From: Staphylococcus sp. 17KM0847
Lineage (GTDB): Bacteria; Bacillota; Bacilli; Staphylococcales; Staphylococcaceae
Direction: 5' to 3'
Assembly: GCF_013463155.1 (NCBI RefSeq)
Contig: NZ_CP040781.1
Location: 558,001 to 622,000, forward strand
Length of the DNA stretch: 64,000 nt
A model generated the notes under the pieces. The model saw only the letters and a list, made by a program, of their open reading frames with translations. It searched no databases and was not told the DNA's origin. The stretch's first letter is position 1; the number at the start of each line of letters is the position of its first letter. Positions 9,243 through 19,124 of the stretch are shown one piece after another. The position numbers and the translations under genes are program-made.

Positions 9243-10889
9243 ATGTATGCAGAATGGTTAGCACGTTTGGACGAAAGTATGGTACGTGATTTTTATGAAG
9301 TGCAAACGGATGAAGAGCGAAAAGCAGGTTTTGATGATACACTTTCTTTTGGAACAGCAGGTATTCGTAGTACATTCGGTTTAGGGCCTGGTCGTTTAAA
9401 TAAATTTACAATTCGAAAAGTTGCACTAGGTTTGGCACACTACTTATTGACAAAGAGTGTAACCCCCACAGTAGTTGTTCATTTTGATACGCGTTTGTTG
9501 TCTGCATCATTTGCAGAAGAAATATCTAAAGTGTTAGCGACAGAGGGCATACAGGTAATATTACCAACGACATATAAATCAACACCTGAGTTGTCATTTG
9601 CGGTGCGTTATTTAAATGCGGATGCAGGCGTTATGATTACCGCAAGCCATAATCCAAGCCATTACAATGGGGTCAAGGTTTATGGCGCAGATGGGGGTCA
9701 GCTGTTACCAGAGCAGTCAGCGTGTTTGAGTGATTACATTAATAGTATTAATGCACCTTTGGCAATAGAAGCACATTCACTTGAAATATTAAAAAAGCGT
9801 AAAAAGATTTTGCCACTTAAACCAATCGTGACAAATGCTTATCAGAATAAAGTTTTATCATTAGTAGGGAAGATATCTGATAGAGGAGCTAAAATTGTTT
9901 TAACAAGTTTGCATGGTACAAGTTTACCGTTAGCCACGCATTTATTGACAGCGGCAGGCTTTACTAATTATGTTGTTGAAGAAGAACAATCGCAGCCTAA
10001 TGGACACTTTCCAACTGTTAAGAGCGCAAATCCAGAGGAGCAGTCTGCTTTTGATCATGGTATTGTACTTGCACATAGAGAGAATGCATCATTAATTATT
10101 GCGACAGATCCGGATGCAGATCGTTTTGGTATTGTTGAGCGCTACGAAGATGGAACAACACGTTATTTTAATGGGAACGAGATAGGTTTACTATTAATGA
10201 AGTTGCGTCATGATACGATGAAGTCGACTAAAAATCACTATTATGTAGTTAAAACAATAGTAACAAGTGCGCTCAGTGAAGTTTTAGCACGTGCTTTGAA
10301 TATTGAAACGGTCAATGTTTTAACAGGTTTTAAATATATTTCTAATATTTTAGAACAAAAGTCAGATCAACTGGATCAACTTGTTCTCGCCTACGAAGAA
10401 AGTCATGGATATCTAACATTTCCGTTATCGAGGGATAAAGATGCCATTCAGTTTATCCCTCTACTGGTAAAGTATAAACAACAGCTGACAGCACAAGGAT
10501 TAACATTCAGAGACGTATTGAATACGATTTATGAACAATTTGGTAGTTATCATGACTTAACACTATCTCCTCAATATGATGGAGAAGCAGGACGTCATAA
10601 AATAGAACAAGTCATGACATATTTCAGACAAAATACTTTTAAGCAACTGGCAGGTTTAACAATAAAAACGAAAGAGGATTATTGGACGAGAGAGATTACT
10701 GATATGAAGACAGGTAGTTTAGCTCAGACGACTTTGCCGCAAGCGGATGTTATTCGCTATACTTTTGAAGAGGGTTTTATAGCGTTAAGACCTTCAGGTA
10801 CAGAACCGAAGATGAAAGTTTATTTTTCATTAAATGTTGATTATTTTGATGATATCGTACAAAGGTTTCAAGAGGCTTACTTAGATTAG
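9243..10889 (+). CDS. pgcA: Alpha-phosphoglucomutase / phosphohexomutase
   Basis: 548 residues of the alpha-D-phosphohexomutase superfamily, interconverting glucose-6-P and glucose-1-P for UDP-glucose and glycolipid anchor synthesis. Seen: substrate-entry motif SFGTAGIRSTFGLGPGRLN, phosphoserine loop TASHNPSHYNG with Ser135, metal loop DPDADRFG, sugar-binding EESHGY, and C-terminal phosphate-binding RPSGTEPK. Length fits PgcA rather than GlmM (~450). ATG at 9243 has AAAGGTG about 9 bases upstream; the GTG at 9231 overlaps that site. In S. aureus pgcA sits elsewhere as far as I remember, so the placement beside lcpB is unusual. Phosphomannomutase activity is an alternative. Confidence 0.87.
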   Translation: MYAEWLARLDESMVRDFYEVQTDEERKAGFDDTLSFGTAGIRSTFGLGPGRLNKFTIRKVALGLAHYLLTKSVTPTVVVHFDTRLLSASFAEEISKVLATEGIQVILPTTYKSTPELSFAVRYLNADAGVMITASHNPSHYNGVKVYGADGGQLLPEQSACLSDYINSINAPLAIEAHSLEILKKRKKILPLKPIVTNAYQNKVLSLVGKISDRGAKIVLTSLHGTSLPLATHLLTAAGFTNYVVEEEQSQPNGHFPTVKSANPEEQSAFDHGIVLAHRENASLIIATDPDADRFGIVERYEDGTTRYFNGNEIGLLLMKLRHDTMKSTKNHYYVVKTIVTSALSEVLARALNIETVNVLTGFKYISNILEQKSDQLDQLVLAYEESHGYLTFPLSRDKDAIQFIPLLVKYKQQLTAQGLTFRDVLNTIYEQFGSYHDLTLSPQYDGEAGRHKIEQVMTYFRQNTFKQLAGLTIKTKEDYWTREITDMKTGSLAQTTLPQADVIRYTFEEGFIALRPSGTEPKMKVYFSLNVDYFDDIVQRFQEAYLD

Positions 10890-10994
10890 CAATGATCATG
10901 ATACAAATAAGACTTTAGACTGATATTTTAAATTTACGCATAAATTATTTTAACGAGGGTATTAATCTAACAAACAAATAATTGGAGGCGTATT

Positions 10995-11624
10995 ATGAAA
11001 TTTAAAATATTAACACTTTTACTTTCGGCAGGTATTGTTTTAGCTGCATGTGGTAATGATAAAGATGACAGTCAACAAGCCAATCAACAAGATGATAAGC
11101 AACAAACAACACAATCATCAGATCATAAAGATACAAAAGATGATGATCAACAGGAAATGGATGATACAAAAACAAATCATACAACAGGACAAACAATTGC
11201 AGTAAAGGACATTGAAACAGATCCTAAACAAGCGATTGAAACAGCACAAACAGATTTTGATGGTAAGCTGAAAAAAGTAGAATATAAAAATGATATGGGT
11301 GAATGGGTTTATAAGGTTGAACTTGTAAATAATAAAGAAGAAGCTGAAGTTAAAGTTTCAGATAAAGACAATAAAGTATTACATACTGACAAAGAGATGG
11401 ATGAACATCAAAATATGGATGATACATTAGAATATAAAGAAGCGATTTCGTATAAGGAAGCCGTGAAAAAAGCACAAAATGAAATGAACGGTGACTTAAA
11501 GCAATGGCAATTGAGTAAAGATGATGGAAAACTCATATATGAAGTAGAGCTTATTGATCAAAATAAAGAAATTGAATTCAAAATCGATGCCAAAACAGGT
11601 GAAGTGCTTGAAATGGAGCATTAA
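10995..11624 (+). CDS. Secreted lipoprotein with two PepSY domains
   Basis: 209 residues. A lipoprotein signal peptide ends in the lipobox LAAC (Cys ~19), followed by a Gln/Asp/Lys-rich linker to ~residue 60. Two PepSY-type modules follow (~70-130 and ~145-208), each with an AI/AVxxAQ helix then strands ending VYKVELV/IYEVELI and a final D..TGEVL. PepSY domains are thought to inhibit or chaperone secreted peptidases. GGAGG lies upstream of ATG, and a terminator follows, so it is probably monocistronic. The partner protease is unknown. Confidence 0.85.
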   Translation: MKFKILTLLLSAGIVLAACGNDKDDSQQANQQDDKQQTTQSSDHKDTKDDDQQEMDDTKTNHTTGQTIAVKDIETDPKQAIETAQTDFDGKLKKVEYKNDMGEWVYKVELVNNKEEAEVKVSDKDNKVLHTDKEMDEHQNMDDTLEYKEAISYKEAVKKAQNEMNGDLKQWQLSKDDGKLIYEVELIDQNKEIEFKIDAKTGEVLEMEH

Positions 11625-11644
11625 ATAAAGCCGTTTACTTATTG

Positions 11645-11677
11645 AGGTGGGATAGTATATGCTGTCTCACCTTTTTG
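11645..11677 (+). terminator. Terminator after the PepSY lipoprotein gene
   Basis: AGGTGGGATAG pairs with CTGTCTCACCT (one G-U), then TTTTT. Same sequence family as the hairpin at 2221-2255. Confidence 0.85.
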
Positions 11678-11830
11678 GTATACAAAATTATAATCTCAAG
11701 TGCCTAAATGAAAGGCTCCATGATATGCTTATGTGTAGTGATATATAATTCGAAATAAAAAGTTTTAGTATTCAACCTATTAATATTGTGATCTGTAAGC
11801 AAAGTATTATAGCGATTAACAGTATAATCA

Positions 11831-11866
11831 ATAAAGCGAGCTAGGAATGATTCTAGCTCGCTTTAT
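11831..11866 (-). terminator. hmp terminator
   Basis: Perfect stem ATAAAGCGAGCTAG / CTAGCTCGCTTTAT with an 8 nt loop, 10 bases past the hmp stop codon. The T-tail is weak. Confidence 0.8.
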
Positions 11867-11876
11867 ATGCGTTGTA

Positions 11877-13022
11877 TTAAACTGCAACACTTAAACGTGG
11901 TACGAATGTTTCAAAGTGAATTCTATTTTCGTCTACACCAAGTTCTTGCAACTCTTGAATCATTGATTGTAAGAATGGCGTACCTCCACAGATATAAACT
12001 TCTGTGTCATCTGTTAAATAATCTTTAAGTTCAGCAGCTTTTAAATAACCTTCTTGATCACGTAAATGTGTATGAAGTTGTGCTTCTTTAGCTTCATTAG
12101 TGATTTTATCAAGTTCAGATTTAAATGCAACATCTTTTTCTGAGCCAGCTACATTGATAAATTTAACATTAGATCCTTGTTGAGCTGCATGACGATACAT
12201 AGATACTAATGGTGTAACACCAACACCAGAACCTAAGAAGAGTTGTGGTTTTTCAGGATTGTGTACTTGGAATCCTCCAACTGGTGCAGATAGATTGATC
12301 ATATCGCCTTCTTTGAATTCATCGTGAAGGATTGTTGATACTTCACCTTCATGGTTTTCACTTACTTCGCGACGTACACCAAATGTAATAAAGTTTTTAC
12401 CACCATCAATGATAGAATAGTGACGTTTTGCGCGATATGGTAATTTTTCGCTTTCAACATCTACTGTAATATATTGTCCTGGTATAAATTGGCTTAAATC
12501 TTGTTCGTCTGATACAACAGTGAATGATTTGATATTGTGTGTGATTTGTTCAATTTTGTCAATCTTAAATGGTTTAAATCCTTCCCAAGCCATACCAGCA
12601 TAGATGTCTTTTTCAATAGAAATAAATGCATCAGCAATGACACCGTATGCTTTAGCCCATGTTTGGATAATAGGGTGGTTTTCATCTACACCTACAACAT
12701 CTTGAATCGCTGCCAATAAATTTTCACCAACGATAGGGTAATGCTCTTCGCGTACATCTAAAGCACAGTGTTTGTAACCAATTTCTTTAACGACTGGCAC
12801 GATGGGTGTAAAGTCTTCGATATTCATTGCAGCTGCTAATACAGACTGTGCAAGTGCTGTTGATTGGAATCCTTTTTTCTGGTTGGTTTGGTTAAACATA
12901 TTACGTAGTTCAGGATGTTGATTGAACATTCTATTGTAGAAACGTGATGTGATTTCTGTTCCTTTTTCTTTTAATACAGGAACAGTTTCTAAAATAATCC
13001 CTTTTTCTTCTTGTGTTAACAC
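11877..13022 (-). CDS. hmp: Flavohaemoprotein / nitric oxide dioxygenase
   Basis: 381 residues. An N-terminal globin domain (~1-137) has proximal-haem His in YKHCALDVREEHYPIVGENLL. An FAD-binding domain follows (~150-250; RAKRHYSI) and then an NAD-binding domain (~255-381; LFLGSGVGVTPLVSMYRH and VYICGGTPFLQSMI). The enzyme oxidises NO to nitrate using O2 and NADPH, protecting respiration from nitrosative stress. The start is a GTG with AAGGAG 9 bases upstream. It stands alone with its own terminator. In S. aureus I recall hmp at another locus, so its place next to qox, an NO-sensitive oxidase, is of interest. Confidence 0.94.
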   Translation of the reverse strand: MLTQEEKGIILETVPVLKEKGTEITSRFYNRMFNQHPELRNMFNQTNQKKGFQSTALAQSVLAAAMNIEDFTPIVPVVKEIGYKHCALDVREEHYPIVGENLLAAIQDVVGVDENHPIIQTWAKAYGVIADAFISIEKDIYAGMAWEGFKPFKIDKIEQITHNIKSFTVVSDEQDLSQFIPGQYITVDVESEKLPYRAKRHYSIIDGGKNFITFGVRREVSENHEGEVSTILHDEFKEGDMINLSAPVGGFQVHNPEKPQLFLGSGVGVTPLVSMYRHAAQQGSNVKFINVAGSEKDVAFKSELDKITNEAKEAQLHTHLRDQEGYLKAAELKDYLTDDTEVYICGGTPFLQSMIQELQELGVDENRIHFETFVPRLSVAV

Positions 13023-13228
13023 AGCAAATCACTCCTTAAAGGTATTTACAATATATATTATTCACTTAACCATATTAGAACTCAAGATAAATGTATGAGT
13101 CATATGGAAGTGATATAATCAACAATAAAAATTTAAAACTTTAAGCCCATAGTAGGATATCATCTTGCTCCAAAAGCTGTATAATAGTCTTCAAACAGGA
13201 CATTCAGAATGGAGGACAACAAAATAAC

Positions 13229-13558
13229 ATGAATAAATTACTTCAATCATTATCAGCCATAGGTGTCTCAGCAACACTTGTTACACCAAACCTTAGCGTG
13301 GAAGCAACAACGAATACTGTTCCATTTATCAAAGGTCTAGAAGATGAAGTCGTTAAAGTTGGTCAAACTTATAACCCATTAGCTGGTGTTACTGCGTATG
13401 ATAAAGAAGACGGTGACTTAACTGATAAAATCAAAGTCAACGGTTACTTCGATACGTCTAAAGAGGGGACTTATCAACTTGAATATCAGGTGATGGATTC
13501 AGATGGAGCCATTGAAACATCATCACGTACAATCAAAGTTGTCGATGCACCTCAATAG
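13229..13558 (+). CDS. Small secreted protein with one DUF5011-type Ig-like domain
   Basis: 109 residues. A probable signal peptide (MNKLL.. to about SVEA, residue 26) is followed by a single Ig-like module of ~80 residues: KVGQTYNPLAGVTAYDKEDGDLT, then GYFDTSKEGTYQLEYQVMDSDG and a final TIKVVD strand. That is the pattern of DUF5011/HYR-like repeats usually found in large surface adhesins. There is no LPXTG, no membrane anchor and no second domain. The ribosome-binding GGAGG is 13 bases from ATG, longer than usual, with no alternative in-frame start. A TATAAT lies at 13180-13185. It sits alone between hmp and qoxA. Function is unknown; a soluble binding or decoy domain is possible. Confidence 0.72.
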   Translation: MNKLLQSLSAIGVSATLVTPNLSVEATTNTVPFIKGLEDEVVKVGQTYNPLAGVTAYDKEDGDLTDKIKVNGYFDTSKEGTYQLEYQVMDSDGAIETSSRTIKVVDAPQ

Positions 13559-13570
13559 AGTATTGTTTTT

Positions 13571-13615
13571 AAGGTAGGATGTTCGGTGAAGTGTCTCCTC
13601 ATTCTACCTGTTTTA
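13571..13615 (+). terminator. Terminator after the DUF5011-type gene
   Basis: AGGTAGGATG pairs with CATTCTACCT, followed by GTTTTAT. Confidence 0.75.
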
Positions 13616-13742
13616 TATTTCCTTCTATGGTTCTGCTGTTTATGTTATACATTTTTTCACAATCTCACTATTAGCAAATTCCCTATATCTCTAAATCAAA
13701 ACCCCTGTTTTTATTGATAAACATTTTCAATTAGATATATTA

Positions 13743-13756
13743 AGAAAGCGCTACCA
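13743..13756 (+). promoter_or_regulatory. Candidate cre (CcpA) site upstream of qoxABCD
   Basis: AGAAAGCGCTACCA matches the catabolite-responsive element consensus TGWAARCGYTWNCW at all but the first position. It lies ~36 bases upstream of a TATAAT (13792-13797) and ~230 bases before qoxA. The rest of 13616-13987 holds no gene. The qoxA leader after the putative -10 is long (~190 nt). Confidence 0.5.
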
Positions 13757-13987
13757 TTCCTTGGTAACTCTATTATTCATCATATTTTGGGTATAATCTA
13801 GTTGTTTAAGGTATTTCACAAAATGTACACATATTTTTAAGGGTGCTTTCAACCCACGCCACGCCTAGAATGGTAGGATCTTCTATTATTTTTATACAAC
13901 AAAATGACAAAAAGCCTCTTGTAAATATTACATATTATTTTAAAATTGGTATAAGCCCTACATTTGTAGTATTAGGAGGTTAAAAAA

Positions 13988-15091
13988 GTGTCAAAATTAA
14001 AGTCTTTGCTTCTAGCGTTTGGAACGCTCTTTTTACTTGCGGGCTGTTCTGATGTAGAAGTCTTAAACCCGAAAGGGCCGATGGCAAGCGATCTAAGATT
14101 TTTAATTATTTATTCAATCATCTTTATGGTTGCCATTATTGTTGTTGTACTTGTTCTGTTCGCTATTTTCACTTGGAAATATCGCTATACGAAAACAACA
14201 GAATCAGGAAAAGTACACCATAACGCTATTCTGGAAACAGTGTGGTTCATCATTCCTGTATTTATCTTAATTGCATTAATGATTCCAACTGTAAAAACGC
14301 TCTATGATTTTGAGGAGCCACCAAAAGCTGAGGATGATCCTATTGTGATTTATGCAGTAAGTGGTGGTTATAAGTGGTTCTTCGCTTATCCTGAAGAAAA
14401 AATCGAAACAGTTAACCACTTAACAATTCCTATGAAACGTCCGATTACATTCAAACTACAAGCTATGGATGCAATGACAAGTTTCTGGATTCCTCAACTT
14501 GGCGGTCAAAAATATGCGATGACTGCTATGACGATGGAGTGGACATTACAAGCTGACGAAGAGGGTACATATCGTGGACGTAACTCTAACTTTAACGGTG
14601 AAGGGTTCTCACGCCATACTTTCCAAGTTAATGCTGTAAGTCAAAGTGAGTACGATGCATGGGTGAAAAAAGCGCAATCTAAGAAAGTACTTGACCAAGA
14701 TACTTTCGATAAACAACTATTACCTATCACGGAAAACAAAGAATTAACTTTCAGTGGTACGCATATGGCATTCGTTGATCCGGCTGCTGATCCGGAATAT
14801 ATCTTCCATGCCTATAAACGCTATAACTTTGTTCAGAAGGATATGAACTTCCATAAAGATCCAGCAGAGGGCGTTTTAAGCGAACCAAATAAACCAGCAC
14901 GTAAAGTGACGGTTACAAATGAAAACTATGCACGACATGGTATGAAGCCTGCTATCTTGAAGAACAATGAAAAATATAACAATGAATTCAAGAAAGAAGA
15001 GGAACATACAATGGACGAAATGGAATCAATGCATGAAGGTGCCAAAAATGCTGAGGCACACAAAGATCATAAAAGTGGAGGTGGACATTAA
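13988..15091 (+). CDS. qoxA: Cytochrome aa3 quinol oxidase subunit II
   Basis: 367 residues. A lipoprotein-type signal peptide (LLAGC, Cys ~20) is followed by two membrane helices (~38-62 and ~80-105) and an extracellular cupredoxin-like domain. It lacks the CuA cysteine pair, as expected for a quinol rather than cytochrome c oxidase. A charged His/Lys/Glu-rich C-terminal tail ends KDHKSGGGH. The complex oxidises menaquinol and reduces O2 with proton pumping. GTG start with AGGAGG upstream. The last base overlaps the qoxB start codon. Confidence 0.96.
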   Translation: MSKLKSLLLAFGTLFLLAGCSDVEVLNPKGPMASDLRFLIIYSIIFMVAIIVVVLVLFAIFTWKYRYTKTTESGKVHHNAILETVWFIIPVFILIALMIPTVKTLYDFEEPPKAEDDPIVIYAVSGGYKWFFAYPEEKIETVNHLTIPMKRPITFKLQAMDAMTSFWIPQLGGQKYAMTAMTMEWTLQADEEGTYRGRNSNFNGEGFSRHTFQVNAVSQSEYDAWVKKAQSKKVLDQDTFDKQLLPITENKELTFSGTHMAFVDPAADPEYIFHAYKRYNFVQKDMNFHKDPAEGVLSEPNKPARKVTVTNENYARHGMKPAILKNNEKYNNEFKKEEEHTMDEMESMHEGAKNAEAHKDHKSGGGH

Positions 15092-17079
15092 TGTTGAACT
15101 TTCCATGGGATGAGCTTATCGTACAAGGTAACTGGATGATTACCTTAGCTCAAATCAGTGCACCGTTCTTAGTAATTGGTGTCATTGCTGCAATTACGTA
15201 CTTTAAGCTTTGGGGATATTTATACAAGGAATGGTTCATGTCAGTCGACCACAAAAAGATTGGTTTAATGTACTTAATCTGTGCTGTGTTAATGTTTGTA
15301 CGTGGTGGTATTGACGCAATTCTATTACGTATTCAATTAACAGTTCCAGACAACCCATTCTTAGAGTCAAATCACTATAACGAAATCTTCACAACGCACG
15401 GTGTTATCATGATTATTTTCATGGCAATGCCACTTGTAATTGGTTTAATGAATATCATTATCCCATTACAAATTGGTGCACGTGATGTTGCGTTCCCATT
15501 ACTTAACAACGTTAGTTTCTGGCTATTCGTAGCAGGTATGTTACTATTCAACCTTTCATTTATTATTGGTGGATCACCTGCTGCAGGTTGGACAAACTAT
15601 GCACCATTAGCAGGTGAGTTTAGTCCAGGACCGGGTGTTAACTATTATCTTATCGCAATTCAAATTTCAGGTATTGGTACCTTAGCGACTGGTATTAACT
15701 TCTTTGTTACAATCATGCGCTTAAAATCACCAAGTATGACATTTATGCAAATGCCAATGTTTGTTGTAACAACATTCATTACAATGTTAATTATCTTATT
15801 AGCATTCCCAGTATTAACTGTGGCACTTGCAATGATGACTACTGATAGAATTTTCGACACTGCATTCTTCACAGTAGCCAATGGCGGTATGCCAATGCTT
15901 TGGGCAAACTTCTTCTGGGTATGGGGGCACCCTGAGGTATACATTCTTGTCTTACCAGCATTCGGTATTTACTCTGAAATTATTCCAACATTTGCTCGTA
16001 AACGTTTGTTCGGCCATCAAAGCATGGTATGGGCAACTGGTGGTATCGCATTTTTAAGTTTCTTAGTTTGGGTTCACCATTTCTTTACAATGGGTAATGG
16101 TGCATTAGTTAACTCATTCTTCTCAATTAGTACAGCGCTCATCTCTGTACCAACTGGTGTAAAAATCTTTAACTGGTTATTTACACTACACAAAGGACGT
16201 ATTACGTTTGAATCACCAATGTTATTCTCACTAGCATTTATTCCGAACTTTATTATCGGTGGGGTAACAGGGGTTATGCTTTCAATGGCATCTGCAGACT
16301 ATCAATACCATAACTCTTATTTCTTAGTGGCACACTTCCACTATACAATTGTTGCTGGTGTGGTATTCGCATGTTTTGCAGCTATGATTTTCTGGTATCC
16401 AAAAGCAATGGGATACAAGTTGTTTGAAAAACCAAATAAATGGTTCTTCTGGCTCTTTATGATTGGTTTCAATGTGACTTTCTTACCTCAATTCATCTTA
16501 GGTCTTGATGGTATGCCACGTCGTCTATACACATATATGCCAGAAGATGGTTGGTTCTTATTAAATGTTATTTCAACAATTGGTGCAGCTATTATGTCTA
16601 TCGCATTCTTAATCTTTGTTGGTAACATTGTTTACAGTCACATCAAGGCACCTCGTGAAGCGACTGGCGATAACTGGGGTGGCTTAGGTCGAGGCTTAGA
16701 GTGGTCAACAGCATCAGCAATTCCACCTAAGTATAACTTTGCCATTACACCAGATTGGGATGACATTGATACATTTGTTGAAATGAAACAACATGGTAGA
16801 CACTATTTAGACAACCATAATTACAGTGATATTCATATGCCAAACGATACACATATCGGTTTCTGGATGGGGGTATTCTTCTTCATTGGTGGTTTCTTCT
16901 TAGTATTCGAAACACTTCTTCCAGCCATTTTATCATTGGTCGGTATCTGTGGATTAATGATTTGGAGAAGTTTCCAAGAAGATCACGGTTACTATATCCC
17001 TGCTAGCGAAGTTGCTGAAAATGAAGCACGTTTAAGAAAAGCACGTCAGGAAGAAAGGGAGGCTATGAATCATGAGTAA
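15091..17079 (+). CDS. qoxB: Cytochrome aa3 quinol oxidase subunit I
   Basis: 662 residues with about 15 membrane helices. Haem-copper oxidase hallmarks: low-spin haem His in FTTHGVIMI (~residue 106), CuB His and Tyr crosslink region [17 protein letters not shown] (~280), the CuB His pair WVHHFFTMG (~330), and haem ligands HFHYTIVAG (~420). This is the catalytic subunit holding the haem a / haem a3-CuB centre. It sits in the qoxABCD operon and overlaps qoxC by 8 bases. Confidence 0.98.
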   Translation: MLNFPWDELIVQGNWMITLAQISAPFLVIGVIAAITYFKLWGYLYKEWFMSVDHKKIGLMYLICAVLMFVRGGIDAILLRIQLTVPDNPFLESNHYNEIFTTHGVIMIIFMAMPLVIGLMNIIIPLQIGARDVAFPLLNNVSFWLFVAGMLLFNLSFIIGGSPAAGWTNYAPLAGEFSPGPGVNYYLIAIQISGIGTLATGINFFVTIMRLKSPSMTFMQMPMFVVTTFITMLIILLAFPVLTVALAMMTTDRIFDTAFFTVANGGMPMLWANFFWVWGHPEVYILVLPAFGIYSEIIPTFARKRLFGHQSMVWATGGIAFLSFLVWVHHFFTMGNGALVNSFFSISTALISVPTGVKIFNWLFTLHKGRITFESPMLFSLAFIPNFIIGGVTGVMLSMASADYQYHNSYFLVAHFHYTIVAGVVFACFAAMIFWYPKAMGYKLFEKPNKWFFWLFMIGFNVTFLPQFILGLDGMPRRLYTYMPEDGWFLLNVISTIGAAIMSIAFLIFVGNIVYSHIKAPREATGDNWGGLGRGLEWSTASAIPPKYNFAITPDWDDIDTFVEMKQHGRHYLDNHNYSDIHMPNDTHIGFWMGVFFFIGGFFLVFETLLPAILSLVGICGLMIWRSFQEDHGYYIPASEVAENEARLRKARQEEREAMNHE

Positions 17080-17680
17080 TAAATCAGTAACTACCATTGA
17101 TTCACGTACGCATGAAGGAAATTTAAATAAGCTTGGTTTCTGGATCTTCCTTACAGCTGAATTTGCACTTTTTGGTACGCTTTTCGCAACACTATTAACA
17201 CTGCAACATGGTGGTGGCTATGGTGGCATGATGACAACAGAGTTGTTTGAGTTACCACTTGTGTTGATTATGACATTCTTATTATTAGCCAGCTCATATA
17301 CGTGTGGTATTGCGATTTACTATATGCGTCAAGAAAAGAAAAACTTATTGTTGATTTGGATGGCGATTACTGTGTTATTAGGTATCGGATTCGTTGGTTT
17401 TGAGATTTTCGAATTCGCACACTATGCACATGAGGGTGCCAACCCAACAATCGGCTCATACTGGTCAAGTTTCTTCATCTTACTTGGCACACACGGTTTA
17501 CACGTATCATTAGGTATTGTGTGGATTACAGGCTTATTGATCCAAGTTGCGAAACGTGGATTGAACAAATATAATGCACCGAAGTTATTTATTTCAAGTT
17601 TATACTGGCACTTCTTAGATGTTGTCTGGGTCTTCATCTTCACTGCCGTATATATGATAGGGATGGTGTATAGCGGATGA
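17072..17680 (+). CDS. qoxC: Quinol oxidase subunit III
   Basis: 202 residues with five predicted membrane helices, of the CoxC/CyoC family ([64 protein letters not shown]). Subunit III stabilises proton uptake and the catalytic subunit. The start overlaps the end of qoxB, and the stop overlaps qoxD by 4 bases, indicating translational coupling. Confidence 0.96.
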   Translation: MSNKSVTTIDSRTHEGNLNKLGFWIFLTAEFALFGTLFATLLTLQHGGGYGGMMTTELFELPLVLIMTFLLLASSYTCGIAIYYMRQEKKNLLLIWMAITVLLGIGFVGFEIFEFAHYAHEGANPTIGSYWSSFFILLGTHGLHVSLGIVWITGLLIQVAKRGLNKYNAPKLFISSLYWHFLDVVWVFIFTAVYMIGMVYSG

Positions 17681-17967
17681 GTACTTTAGTAAAACATACA
17701 ATAGGCTTTATCGCCTCAATTATATTGACATTACTTGCAGTTTTCGTAACTCTTTATACATCGTTGGCGTTAAATGCTAAAATTACAATTATTTTTGGTT
17801 TTGCATTTATTCAAGCCTTTTTACAACTTCTTATGTTCATGCACTTAACTGAAGGTAAGGATGGGCGTTTACAACTTGCAAAAGTTATTTTTGCCATCAT
17901 TATTACACTTGTTACAGTTATTGGAACATATTGGGTTATGCAAGGTGCACACGGCTCTCATATTTAA
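17677..17967 (+). CDS. qoxD: Quinol oxidase subunit IV
   Basis: 96 residues with three membrane helices (~8-28, 35-58, 70-90) and the family stretch [20 protein letters not shown] small accessory subunit, likely for assembly. Last gene of qoxABCD, followed by a strong shared terminator. Confidence 0.95.
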   Translation: MSTLVKHTIGFIASIILTLLAVFVTLYTSLALNAKITIIFGFAFIQAFLQLLMFMHLTEGKDGRLQLAKVIFAIIITLVTVIGTYWVMQGAHGSHI

Positions 17968-17988
17968 TGAGAGGTTGTGTACGCTAAC

Positions 17989-18033
17989 AAAAAAGCAATT
18001 GGGACACCTTTTAGGATCCCAATTGCTTTTTTT
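17989..18033. terminator. Bidirectional terminator between qoxD and folD
   Basis: AAAAAAGCAATTGGGA and TCCCAATTGCTTTTTT form a perfect stem with a 12 nt loop, with U-runs on both strands. It serves two convergent genes. Confidence 0.95.
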
Positions 18034-18057
18034 GTTAATATTTTTCTTTCTAAACAA

Positions 18058-18915
18058 TTATTCTAAGCCACGACGCATTTTTTCAGCAATTAATGTATTA
18101 TTCAAGACCATTGTGATTGTCATTGGTCCAACACCACCAGGTACAGGTGTAATCGCACCTGCAATTGTTTTAACATCATCGTATTCTACATCACCCTTTA
18201 ACTTGCCATTTTCATCAGGTGTATTTCCAACATCGATAACAACAGCGCCTTCTTTTACATCATCTTTTGTGACCATACCTGGACGACCAACAGCACTAAC
18301 GATGATATCTGCATTTTTTAAATGTTCATGGATGTTTTGACTGCGTGAATGTAAAACCGTAACTGTCGCGTTTTGCTGTGTGAGTAGCTTGGCAACAGGT
18401 TGTCCTACAATATGGCTACGTCCAATAACAACAGCATTTTTACCTTCTAAATCAATATCTGCATGTTTGAGTAATTCCATAACGCCAAGTGGTGTACAAG
18501 GAATAAGCTTTGCTTCATCTAAGTATAAACGCCCGATATTAATAGGATGAAATCCATCTACATCTTTATCTGGGTGGATAGCGTCTAGTACTTTTTGTTC
18601 GTCAACTTGCTTTGGCAGTGGTACTTGTACAAGAATACCACTTACGCTTTCATCATTATTTAAGCGATCAAGTTCTTTTAAAACATCTTCTTCTGATGTA
18701 TTTTCATCTAAATGAATGACTTCTGAAATCATACCAATTTTTTCTGCTGCTTTTTTCTTGGAACGAACGTAACTTTGGCTTGCTCCGTCATTACCTACTA
18801 AAATCACAGAAAGTTTAGGTGTGAATCCTTTTTCTTTTAGCGCTTCAACCTCATCCTGTAATCCTTGACGATAGTCTTTCGCTATTTGTTTTCCATCTAA
18901 AATTTTTGCACTCAT
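18058..18915 (-). CDS. folD: Methylenetetrahydrofolate dehydrogenase / cyclohydrolase
   Basis: 285 residues. It interconverts 5,10-methylene-THF and 10-formyl-THF, the formyl donor for PurN and PurH. Seen: [14 protein letters not shown] with the catalytic Tyr/Lys, [22 protein letters not shown], the NADP-binding [18 protein letters not shown], and [18 protein letters not shown] at 18915 has AAGGAGG 9 bases upstream; a TTG two codons earlier is less likely. Divergent from the pur operon, with PurR-box-like sequence in the shared upstream region, which fits its one-carbon role. Confidence 0.97.
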   Translation of the reverse strand: MSAKILDGKQIAKDYRQGLQDEVEALKEKGFTPKLSVILVGNDGASQSYVRSKKKAAEKIGMISEVIHLDENTSEEDVLKELDRLNNDESVSGILVQVPLPKQVDEQKVLDAIHPDKDVDGFHPINIGRLYLDEAKLIPCTPLGVMELLKHADIDLEGKNAVVIGRSHIVGQPVAKLLTQQNATVTVLHSRSQNIHEHLKNADIIVSAVGRPGMVTKDDVKEGAVVIDVGNTPDENGKLKGDVEYDDVKTIAGAITPVPGGVGPMTITMVLNNTLIAEKMRRGLE

Positions 18916-18936
18916 AACCAATATCCTCCTTTGAAT

Positions 18937-18950
18937 AATTCGAACTTTAT
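18937..18950 (-). promoter_or_regulatory. PurR-box-like sequence (folD side)
   Basis: AATTCGAACTTTA resembles the Bacillus PurBox core (AWWWCCGAACWWT); the CGAA core is followed by another CGAAT at 18952-18956. It lies ~22 bases upstream of the folD start codon. Confidence 0.45.
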
Positions 18951-19016
18951 ACGAATGCTCACCTTATTATAAAACGAAATGATGAACAAAACACGAAATA
19001 TACAATAATTAATTTG

Positions 19017-19032
19017 ATTAAAGTTCGATTTT
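19017..19032 (+). promoter_or_regulatory. PurR-box-like sequence (purE side)
   Basis: Reads AAAATCGAACTTTAAT on the minus strand, an inverted copy of the folD-side box. It abuts the -35 of the purE promoter, a position suited to PurR repression relieved by PRPP. Confidence 0.5.
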
Positions 19033-19036
19033 TGCA

Positions 19037-19065
19037 TTGAAAAAAGCATCTACTATTGTTATGCT
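19037..19065 (+). promoter_or_regulatory. Sigma-A promoter of the pur operon
   Basis: TTGAAA (19037-19042), a 17-base spacer, and TATGCT (19060-19065). A start near 19072 excludes the in-frame ATG at 19056 as the purE initiator. Confidence 0.65.
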
Positions 19066-19124
19066 ATACCTGTAATATACAACTAATAGGATTAACATTT
19101 CAAATTTTTGAAAGGGTGTTCATA

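Noticed and set aside
17861..18340. Open frame of 159 codons on the plus strand across the qoxD end and folD
   Set aside because: It lies antisense to folD, runs through the bidirectional terminator, and encodes a Ser/Thr/Pro-rich product with no ribosome site.
19056..19124. Upstream ATG for purE
   Set aside because: It precedes the -10 of the purE promoter, has no ribosome site, and adds residues not conserved in PurE.
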